Shown: positions 1 to 4,689 of the stretch, piece by piece | How the letters are laid out: each line of letters begins with the position of its first letter | Position numbering within the stretch: position 1 is the stretch's first letter | NCBI GenBank assembly: GCA_004376305.1 | Contig: SOKD01000351.1 | Span: forward strand, 1 to 5,578 | Direction: 5' to 3' | Source: Candidatus Cloacimonadota bacterium | Lineage (GTDB): Bacteria; Hydrothermota; E44-bin80 | Length of the DNA: 5,578 bases | Program-made: the position numbers and the translations under genes | Notes under the pieces: model-generated | What the model was told of the DNA's origin: nothing | The model's database searches: none | Seen by the model: the letters and a program-made list of their open reading frames with translations, nothing else

Positions 1-684
1 CTTTGCAATTGTACCTGCTCTTAGGGGATCGCGGATACCAATTGCCCATTTCCTGCCATCAGGCTTATCCCCAAAGACCTTGAGGTCGCCACCGGCATCA
101 ACAATACCGGCTGAGACTCCTTCTTGGTGAAGGATTTTAACGACTCTATCAACAGCATAGCCTTTCGATATGCCACCAAGATCGATAACCATACCTGTCT
201 TTGCAAGAATAACTTTATCGTCAGCGAGCAGTATATACTGGTATCCCGTTCTAAAAAGGGCTGACTGAATTTCCTCCTCTTCCGGAAGATGAGGTTCATC
301 TTCGCTGAAACCCCAGATATTTTCAAGCAGTCCCACAGAAATATCAAAAGCACCACCCGTCACTTTTGATAATTCCAGGCTTTTCGCGAGAATAAATTTT
401 TCCTCCTCGGAAAGGGTCATGGTATCATGATGTATTGCTATTTGCCTGCAGAAGCTTCCACTTTGATATCCGTAATGAGCGTGAATCCTTTCAAGTTCAT
501 CATCAATGCATGTGAAGAGACTGTCGATATTTATTCCTTTTGGGGGATAACAGGTAATATGAACAAATGTGTCGAAGTAGAGGAACGTTTTTTCTACCGT
601 ACGACATTTTTTTCTCTTTGTGTAAAAGAATACGACGAGCGGAATGACTATAAAGATTGCCAACAATGGTAAGGCTTTTTTCAT
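1..684 (-). CDS. apbE: ApbE-family FAD:protein FMN transferase, C-terminus cut by window edge
   Basis: The ATG is at 684-682 and 228 codons are open to base 1 without a stop, so roughly the last third of a typical 300-350 residue protein is missing. ApbE enzymes transfer FMN from FAD to a Thr/Ser of target flavoproteins such as Rnf/Nqr subunits, usually outside the cytoplasmic membrane. Visible family signatures are FDTFVHIT (37-44), TGGAFDISVGLL (109-120) followed by WGF (124-126), DLGGISKGYAVDR (168-180), DAGGD (196-200) and the W-IGIRDP segment (213-220). Residues 4-21 form a hydrophobic anchor or signal segment. It has no convincing lipobox and is followed by the basic stretch TKRKKCR, so processing and topology are uncertain. 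The gene follows the 109-residue gene by 10 bp with no clear Shine-Dalgarno, suggesting translational coupling. The Mg-binding C-terminal part is outside the window. No target flavoprotein gene is visible. The family call is firm; the partner is unknown. Confidence 0.92.
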   Translation of the reverse strand, partial: MKKALPLLAIFIVIPLVVFFYTKRKKCRTVEKTFLYFDTFVHITCYPPKGINIDSLFTCIDDELERIHAHYGYQSGSFCRQIAIHHDTMTLSEEEKFILAKSLELSKVTGGAFDISVGLLENIWGFSEDEPHLPEEEEIQSALFRTGYQYILLADDKVILAKTGMVIDLGGISKGYAVDRVVKILHQEGVSAGIVDAGGDLKVFGDKPDGRKWAIGIRDPLRAGTIAK

Positions 685-694
685 TCTAAGATTG

Positions 695-1024
695 CTACAC
701 TATGCCTTCATACCCGGGAATTGTTTCGAGCACCTGCTTTGCTATTTCGAGCGCTCTTTCAGGGGTGTCAGGAATGACCTTTTCAATCATAATCCTCCCA
801 TGTCTGGCAATAGAAATTGAAACAGAAGGACTTTTTATTATCATGAATAGTTTATGGAGTTTATCGAGCTGGAAATTTTTTGTGAGCTTTTTGGACATTG
901 CTTCAATATCAAATACAATCTTCTTCTCAATGGTGAATTTGTAATTTCCATAATCGCCCTTGTGGCACAGGGCTTTGATGGAAAGGTCAACATCTTCACC
1001 GTTCAATCGTATCTTCTTGATCAT
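695..1024 (-). CDS. Conserved-looking hypothetical protein, 109 aa; possible TBP-like half-fold
   Basis: I do not recognise this protein with certainty. It is soluble, basic and without a signal peptide or membrane segment. The apparent pattern is beta strands (IKKIRL, DVDLSI, YKFTIEKKIVFDI), a helix (about 41-60), strands around SVSISIARHGRIMIEKV (67-83) and a C-terminal helix (87-102, starting DTPERALEIAKQ). The strand-turn-strand-helix arrangement from about 62 to 103 loosely resembles one repeat of a TATA-binding-protein fold (I-P-..-I-..-GR/GK-..-E-A-..-A-..-I). This is an impression by eye, not an alignment. There is a single Cys (C20) in LCHK. It lies 30 bp downstream of the cysteine desulfurase gene and 10 bp upstream of apbE in the same direction, so co-expression is likely. 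The ATG at 1024 has only a weak, distant GAGAG as ribosome-binding site. A role linked to sulfur transfer is possible only by position. Confidence 0.8.
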   Translation of the reverse strand: MIKKIRLNGEDVDLSIKALCHKGDYGNYKFTIEKKIVFDIEAMSKKLTKNFQLDKLHKLFMIIKSPSVSISIARHGRIMIEKVIPDTPERALEIAKQVLETIPGYEGIV

Positions 1025-1054
1025 TTATTACACGCTCTCTTTATTGCCTCTTTT

Positions 1055-2245
1055 TTACAAAATTTCCTTGAGGGCATCAAGAAAAATATCCACTTCTTCC
1101 TCTGTATTGTAGAAGTACAGCGAGGCACGGGCGGTTCCATCGGGTTCATTGAGGATGGATTTGAGAAGGGGATGACAGCAGTGAAAACCGGAGCGGATTG
1201 CTATGTGTGCGATTTCGTCAAGTGTGAATGCAATCTCATGTGGTGTCATGTTTGGGATCTTGAAGGGCACGACACCCGTTCTTTTCTCTGGATCCTGGGG
1301 ACCAAGAATAACAAGATTTTTAATTGTTTTCATACCTTCGATCATTTTTCTTGTTAATTTCCTCTCATAATCCTCAATATTTTTCATCCCAATTTTCTTC
1401 AAATATTGTACTGCAGCCCCTAGCCCGACGCCTCCCGCAATATTTGGGGTTCCTGCTTCAAATTTCTCCCATCCCTGAGCAAGCGTATAATGCTCCACAT
1501 CAACTTCGTCTATCATACCGCCGCCAATTTCAAAGGGTTCAGTGGATTCATGCAATGCCTCTTTTATATAGAGAATTCCTGTACCAGTGGGACCAAGCAT
1601 CTTGTGACCTGAACATGAGAAGAAATCACAACCAAGGTCTTTGAGATTTATCGAAAAGTGTGGTGCAGATTGAGCGCCATCAATAAGAACAAGTGCATGC
1701 TTCCTGTGCGCAAGTGCAATTATTTCCTGAACGGGAACAATGGTGCCCAGGCAGTTCGACACATGGGTAACAGCAACAATTTTTGTGTGTGAATCAATTG
1801 CTGCTTCGAAATCTTTCATATTGAAGAATCCATCTATAGTCGGTTTAATTCGTTTGACCTCCACACCATACTTGTTCCCTAAGCGAAGCCATGGAAGGTA
1901 ATTGGAATGATGTTCGAGCAGGGTTGTGACAATAGTATCTCCTTTTTCCAGTTTCAGCGAATGGGCAATGAGATTAATGCCATAGGTGCAATTTTTGGTG
2001 AAGATAATTTCTTTCTCATCAACGTTAAAGAATGCTGCGACCTTTGCGTGAGCTTCTTCATATTTTCTGGATGCTTCTTGTGAAAATGAATAGACTCCTC
2101 TCTCAATATTTGCGTTGTATTCGCTGTAATACATGGTCACTGCAGCGACAACACAGTCAGGTGTGAGCGATGTTGCTGCACTATCAAGGTAAATTACTTC
2201 TTTTCCGAGTATCTTGAAGTCGTTTCGAATCGCCTTAATATCCAT
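1055..2245 (-). CDS. sufS: Group II (SufS/CsdA-type) cysteine desulfurase
   Basis: This is a PLP-dependent class V aminotransferase-fold enzyme. It takes sulfur from L-cysteine to leave alanine and an enzyme persulfide, feeding Fe-S cluster assembly or thio-modification in the cytoplasm. At 396 residues it matches the family's usual 400-410. Key residues are visible: the PLP-stacking His in EHHSN (H112), D189 and Q192 in LIDGAQS, the PLP-binding lysine K215 in SGHK, and the catalytic Cys C356 in RSGFHCC. R373 in TARASLYFYNTEEEVD probably binds the substrate carboxylate. The spacings H112-K215 (103) and D189-K215 (26) equal those of E. coli SufS, as I recall its numbering. Odd points are a second Cys (C357) right after the catalytic one and a two-residue insertion before R373. 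It starts 9 bp after the protease gene with a strong AAGGGG site. No sufE, sufU or sufBCD is in the window, so the pathway (Suf proper or another sulfur relay) is open; the symbol is a family-level call. Confidence 0.93.
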   Translation of the reverse strand: MDIKAIRNDFKILGKEVIYLDSAATSLTPDCVVAAVTMYYSEYNANIERGVYSFSQEASRKYEEAHAKVAAFFNVDEKEIIFTKNCTYGINLIAHSLKLEKGDTIVTTLLEHHSNYLPWLRLGNKYGVEVKRIKPTIDGFFNMKDFEAAIDSHTKIVAVTHVSNCLGTIVPVQEIIALAHRKHALVLIDGAQSAPHFSINLKDLGCDFFSCSGHKMLGPTGTGILYIKEALHESTEPFEIGGGMIDEVDVEHYTLAQGWEKFEAGTPNIAGGVGLGAAVQYLKKIGMKNIEDYERKLTRKMIEGMKTIKNLVILGPQDPEKRTGVVPFKIPNMTPHEIAFTLDEIAHIAIRSGFHCCHPLLKSILNEPDGTARASLYFYNTEEEVDIFLDALKEIL

Positions 2246-2250
2246 TTTTT

Positions 2251-2256
2251 CCCCTT
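2251..2256 (-). promoter_or_regulatory. Shine-Dalgarno of the cysteine desulfurase gene
   Basis: AAGGGG lies 5 bases before the ATG at 2245. Its two A bases belong to the TAA stop codon of the upstream protease gene, so a ribosome terminating on the protease sits on this site. This fixes the desulfurase start and points to coupled translation. Confidence 0.75.
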
Positions 2257-2689
2257 ATTGAGCTGTTTTTTGGAGTGAAACCGTACCCTTTTTTTCGTCA
2301 AAGAGTAACATAAAATTCCTGAGGACGTCCCTTCCGAGAAGGCTGGGGATCTGATTTATTATATCTTCGTCTTGCGTGACAGCCTTACTTACAAAAAGAT
2401 TATGAAGAGAAAGGTCGATCATGTGTCCATTAGAGATGAAATGAAGTCTTACGTCTTGCAGGACATACGTTTCTGCAAAACCACCCAATCCCATTATAGC
2501 ATCATCGGCAATTTTCATTTTCTTAAAGTTGAGTTTTAACTTGCGTGCATCCCGTTCGCTCAGGATGGTTACGGGCGAACCCGTATCAATGAGAAATGAT
2601 ACCTTTCTCCTGATCCTGAAATTTGGAATTTCCAGAAGTACATCAATAAATGGTGTTCCATCCTGATGAATGTAGCCCTCAACAGTCAT
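2255..2689 (-). CDS. Retropepsin-like (clan AA) aspartic protease domain protein
   Basis: This 144-residue protein is a single-domain aspartic protease of the retropepsin/gag-like type, which acts as a homodimer in characterised relatives. The catalytic motif is FLIDTGSPVTIL (33-43) with D35-T36-G37-S38. GLGG (67-70) lies near the expected flap region. The second conserved block is SLLGRDVLRNFMLLFD (116-131), matching the LLGRD-FL signature that closes the active-site fold. There is no signal peptide or membrane segment, so it should be cytoplasmic. The ATG at 2689 overlaps the TGA of the upstream DUF5678-like gene (ATGA) and has AAGG 7 bases upstream, which supports this start. The substrate is unknown. 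The tight coupling to the DUF5678-like gene suggests they work together. The fold assignment is good; proteolytic activity has to be inferred from the intact DTGS. Confidence 0.88.
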   Translation of the reverse strand: MTVEGYIHQDGTPFIDVLLEIPNFRIRRKVSFLIDTGSPVTILSERDARKLKLNFKKMKIADDAIMGLGGFAETYVLQDVRLHFISNGHMIDLSLHNLFVSKAVTQDEDIINQIPSLLGRDVLRNFMLLFDEKKGTVSLQKTAQ

Positions 2690-2928
2690 AGGATTACCTT
2701 AATTTCTTTTAAGCCAATAAACTCAGTTGTTATAAATTCCACATCGTCGGGAAATTTGGATTCAACTTCAGACATCAATGATTCAATATTTTTGTGGTGT
2801 GCAATGACTTTACGGTTAAGGACAGCAATGAATTTCCCTTTGAACTTTTTCTTTATCGAATCAAGATTTTGAATAACCCACTTTGTATCCTCAATGCTTC
2901 TCAGAAATTTTTCGCAGCTTGGTTCCAT
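2686..2928 (-). CDS. DUF5678-like small protein, 80 aa
   Basis: This small cytoplasmic protein carries a DUF5678-like core: KKKFKGKFIAVLNRKVIAHH (27-46), then NIESLMSEVESKFP (47-60) and the strand DVEFITTEFIG (62-72). The pattern of Gly-Lys-hydrophobic-Ala-hydrophobic, a short turn, Lys-Val-hydrophobic-Ala, a helix and a final strand is typical of that family, whose function is not established. I chose the ATG at 2928 (M-E-P-S-C) over one 48 bases upstream. It overlaps the PAP2 stop as TAATG, has GAAGG 10 bases before it, and excludes a 16-residue leader that would overlap PAP2 and looks non-family. Its stop overlaps the protease start as ATGA. This pairing suggests that it and the aspartic protease are made in a fixed ratio and may act together as substrate, regulator or adaptor. 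I recall the family assignment from its motif only. Confidence 0.78.
   Translation of the reverse strand: MEPSCEKFLRSIEDTKWVIQNLDSIKKKFKGKFIAVLNRKVIAHHKNIESLMSEVESKFPDDVEFITTEFIGLKEIKVIL
2697..2700 (-). promoter_or_regulatory. Shine-Dalgarno of the aspartic protease gene
   Basis: AAGG lies 7 bases upstream of the protease ATG, inside the last codons of the DUF5678-like gene. Together with the ATGA overlap it supports the start at 2689. Confidence 0.55.
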
Positions 2929-3491
2929 TATAGCTGTACCTTCAAGAGAGTTTCTTGGTTCAGCATCACCAGCCATCCTGCTGTTATACCCAGTACGGTT
3001 CCGATAATAACATCAGAGACGTAGTGTCTGCCAAGGTAAGTCCTCGAGAATGCAATTGTCGATGCTGTAAGATACAGTGGAATGGTTGTTTGAGGGTGGC
3101 GCTTGCTCATTACATAGGAAAAGGCAAATGCTCCTGCGGCATGGCTTGATGGAAACGAGGAGTTTATTCTTTGACTGTCTTCGCATGGTCTTTTCCTGTT
3201 GACGATAAGTTTAATGAGTACGCATGTAGCTGCTGCTCCTCCAACGGAAAAGGCGGACAGTTTTGTTGATTGCTGCACCTTTTCATTTCCCAGTGTGTAT
3301 AAGCCTACAAGAATGGGCAGCGAAACATTTCTTGAACCAATATCAGTGAATCCGGTCATTACCCTATCCATACAGGGAGATGAAAGGTCTTCCCGTATCC
3401 TTCTTGAAATATACGAATCGAGATTCTCACATGAGAGCGGAGTACTGGCAAGGAATAGTACAAGCGCAAACCAGAAGCATGTTTCTTTCAT
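2928..3491 (-). CDS. PAP2-family membrane phosphatase
   Basis: This 187-residue membrane protein has all three motifs of the PAP2/acid-phosphatase superfamily: K94-x6-R101-P102 (KLIVNRKRP), FPSSHAAG with P114-S115-S116-H117, and S149-R150-x5-H156-x3-D160 (SRTYLGRHYVSD). H156 is the expected nucleophile and H117 the general acid. Family members remove phosphate from lipid phosphates such as phosphatidate, undecaprenyl diphosphate or lipid A, with the active site usually facing the periplasm. Residues 6-20 look like a signal peptide. Cys21 follows PLS, a poor lipobox, so lipoprotein status is doubtful. Further hydrophobic segments lie near 56-67, 82-97, 119-128, 137-149 and 161-177. It is the first gene of the minus-strand train and has no Shine-Dalgarno. 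A promoter ends just before its ATG. The substrate cannot be told; the divergent acyltransferase gene makes an envelope lipid plausible. Confidence 0.92.
   Translation of the reverse strand: MKETCFWFALVLFLASTPLSCENLDSYISRRIREDLSSPCMDRVMTGFTDIGSRNVSLPILVGLYTLGNEKVQQSTKLSAFSVGGAAATCVLIKLIVNRKRPCEDSQRINSSFPSSHAAGAFAFSYVMSKRHPQTTIPLYLTASTIAFSRTYLGRHYVSDVIIGTVLGITAGWLVMLNQETLLKVQL
2939..2943 (-). promoter_or_regulatory. Shine-Dalgarno of the DUF5678-like gene
   Basis: GAAGG lies 10 bases before the ATG at 2928, within the final PAP2 codons. The spacing is slightly long, but it favours this start over the ATG at 2976. Confidence 0.45.
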
Positions 3492-3497
3492 GCAAAA

Positions 3498-3526
3498 AGG
3501 ATAGTATATTAAATCCTAAAAGTCAA
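3498..3526 (-). promoter_or_regulatory. Sigma70-like promoter of the PAP2-led operon (possibly leaderless)
   Basis: On the minus strand, TTGACT (3526-3521) and TATCCT (3503-3498) are separated by 17 bases. Only 6 bases lie between the -10 and the PAP2 ATG, so initiation about 7 bases downstream falls on or beside the A of the start codon at 3491. No Shine-Dalgarno is present before this ATG, which fits a leaderless transcript. A weaker alternative on the same strand is TTGTCA (3578-3573), a 19-base spacer and TATGAT (3553-3548), which would give a leader of about 50 bases. Confidence 0.55.
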
Positions 3527-3570
3527 GATTTTTCTGATTGTTCTTTCATCATAAAAGGTGATAAATCTTG
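3524..3570. repeat. Inverted repeat between divergent promoters
   Basis: CAAGATTT (3524-3531) and AAATCTTG (3563-3570) are perfect 8-bp inverted arms separated by 31 bases. Read outward, each arm runs into a -35 box: the left arm overlaps TTGACT of the PAP2 promoter, and the right arm ends one base before TTGACA of the acyltransferase promoter. The symmetry could be a shared regulator site or simply two similar promoter flanks. Confidence 0.4.
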
Positions 3571-3571
3571 C

Positions 3572-3600
3572 TTGACAAAGGATTTATTTTTGGTTATGCT
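3572..3600 (+). promoter_or_regulatory. Sigma70-like promoter of the acyltransferase gene
   Basis: A consensus TTGACA (3572-3577), a 17-base A/T-rich spacer and TATGCT (3595-3600) predict a start near 3607 and a leader of about 37 bases before the ATG at 3644. This is one of the two best promoters in the window by sequence. Confidence 0.72.
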
Positions 3601-3610
3601 GAAAAAACTG

Positions 3611-3623
3611 ATCATGGCATGAT
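3611..3623. promoter_or_regulatory. Palindrome ATCATGGCATGAT, possible operator
   Basis: This is a perfect 6+1+6 inverted repeat lying at about +5 to +17 relative to the predicted acyltransferase transcript start. That position would suit a repressor operator. Nothing else supports it, and chance is a real alternative in an A/T-rich stretch. Confidence 0.3.
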
Positions 3624-3643
3624 GAAAACTTACCAATAAAAAG

Positions 3644-4546
3644 ATGTTTGGGTACAAAAGTATACTGGATTTAATAAAGGCCATTTCGATAAATATTCTT
3701 ACCCTCTTCATCCAGTTCATACCGCGTTCATTATGCATACCAATAGCCAATGTGTTTGGTTTATGTGCTTTTGCTCTTCTCAGGGGGAGACGAAGAACTA
3801 TATTGCGTGTTCTGAGAGTAGTAAAACCGGAAGCGAACGAAAGGATCCTGAAAACGCTTGCATGCAAAACACTTATAAACTATGCAAATAACCTTGCTGA
3901 TTTTGCGCGTCTGTATCATATGGATGCTCGTGAACTCATCAGTATCACGGAAAATGAAGGACTGGAGTATCTCAGAAGAGCTTTGCAGGAATACCACGGA
4001 GGTATAATCTTTACAGCTCACATAGGTAACTGGGAAGTGGGATCAAATTATCTGGCAGCTTCTGGTTTTCCCGTGGTTGCTGTGGCAGAATCTGCCGGTC
4101 CGGGAGATACATTCTATAGCATCTACAAGAGATACCGGGAACATTTTGGAGCGATGGTGGTTTCACTTGAGGATCCATCCATTGGATTCAAGTTGAGGAA
4201 GTACCTGAAAACCGGTCATTTTGTGGGTCTTGTCGGAGACAGGGACATTGCAGGTTCAGGGGTTGAGGTGTGCTTTTTTGGAAAAAAGGCAGTATTCCCT
4301 CAGGGCCCGGCTTTTTTGTCACTTGCAACGAATCGTCCTCTGCTTGCTGCATTTTACCTTAGAAGAAACAGGGCGGGTGGAAAAGTTTATTATGCATGCG
4401 TTGAAGAACCAATAAAATTCATTCGGGGCAAAAATAACAGGGAGAATATTAAGAACTTAACGCAGTGTATTGCAACGAGAATAGAGCAGGTAGTAAAAAA
4501 GTATCCGGACCAGTGGTTTTCATACCCGCCACCCTGGGATTTATAA
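3644..4546 (+). CDS. LpxL/HtrB-family lysophospholipid/lipid A acyltransferase
   Basis: This 300-residue protein has the usual length of LpxL/LpxM-type acyltransferases, which add a secondary acyl chain to lipid A precursors at the inner face of the inner membrane. The catalytic H-x4-E is AHIGNWE with H126 and E131. The second conserved block is GDRDIAGSG (198-206), with V-FFGK-A-FPQGPAFLSLAT following at 209-229. The C-terminal signature is PDQWFSYPPPWD (288-299). Residues 5-27 and about 31-47 are hydrophobic and can anchor the protein, followed by the basic RGRRRT segment. ATG 3644 is the first start after an in-frame stop at 3623. There is no clear Shine-Dalgarno. A good promoter lies upstream, divergent from the PAP2 operon. 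Which acyl chain or acceptor is used cannot be told, and no other lpx gene is in the window. Relatives also acylate other lipids or glycans, for example mycobacterial PIM acyltransferases. Confidence 0.92.
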   Translation: MFGYKSILDLIKAISINILTLFIQFIPRSLCIPIANVFGLCAFALLRGRRRTILRVLRVVKPEANERILKTLACKTLINYANNLADFARLYHMDARELISITENEGLEYLRRALQEYHGGIIFTAHIGNWEVGSNYLAASGFPVVAVAESAGPGDTFYSIYKRYREHFGAMVVSLEDPSIGFKLRKYLKTGHFVGLVGDRDIAGSGVEVCFFGKKAVFPQGPAFLSLATNRPLLAAFYLRRNRAGGKVYYACVEEPIKFIRGKNNRENIKNLTQCIATRIEQVVKKYPDQWFSYPPPWDL

Positions 4547-4555
4547 AAATTTCTA

Positions 4556-4584
4556 TTGACATTTTGTTGCTTTTTTAATATATA
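4556..4584 (+). promoter_or_regulatory. Sigma70-like promoter of guaB
   Basis: TTGACA (4556-4561), a 17-base spacer and TATATA (4579-4584) start only 9 bases after the acyltransferase stop. The predicted start near 4591 leaves a leader of about 100 bases before guaB, so guaB is probably transcribed on its own. Confidence 0.68.
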
Positions 4585-4618
4585 TCAATATGGTAGCAAG
4601 AAAAACAATTCAAACTGC

Positions 4619-4658
4619 AAAAAGCACAGAGAAAATGTTTACGTGCCCTGTGTTTTTT
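4619..4658 (+). terminator. Possible intrinsic terminator or leader attenuator upstream of guaB
   Basis: AAAAA (4619-4623) and CACAG (4625-4629), with a bulged G between, can pair with CTGTG (4648-4652) and TTTTT (4653-4657) around an 18-base loop. A T-rich stretch follows (to 4668). GCAC (4624-4627) could instead pair with GTGC (4643-4646), an exclusive alternative. The stem has only five core pairs, so strength is doubtful. Lying downstream of the guaB promoter, it would act as an attenuator; otherwise it ends acyltransferase transcripts. Confidence 0.33.
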
Positions 4659-4678
4659 GTGGTTTTTTCAAATTAAAT

Positions 4679-4684
4679 AAGGAG
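4679..4684 (+). promoter_or_regulatory. Shine-Dalgarno of guaB
   Basis: AAGGAG lies 5 bases before the ATG at 4690. It is the strongest ribosome-binding site in the window and fixes the guaB start. Confidence 0.85.
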
Positions 4685-4689
4685 TCGAT

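Noticed and set aside
21..356. 111-codon minus-strand open frame
   Set aside because: It is a shifted frame on the same strand as ApbE, whose own frame shows clear family motifs through this stretch.
854..1357. 167-codon plus-strand open frame
   Set aside because: It lies antisense to the 109-residue gene and the end of the cysteine desulfurase gene, and its translation shows no recognisable domain.
2929..2976. Longer start (ATG at 2976) for the DUF5678-like gene
   Set aside because: It would overlap PAP2 by 49 bases and add a 16-residue leader not resembling the family. The ATG at 2928 has a TAATG overlap and a GAAGG site.
3426..3434. PAP2 Cys21 as a lipoprotein attachment site
   Set aside because: The preceding residues PLS have Pro at -3, unlike the usual Leu/Val/Ile, and a lipoprotein PAP2 would be atypical. 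An ordinary signal peptide is more likely.
3523..3867. 114-codon minus-strand open frame upstream of PAP2
   Set aside because: It runs antisense to the acyltransferase start and through the divergent promoter region, with no family resemblance or ribosome-binding site.
4591..4689. Known purine-type riboswitch in the guaB leader
   Set aside because: No conserved purine, PRPP or ppGpp aptamer core could be recognised by eye; only simple hairpins are visible.
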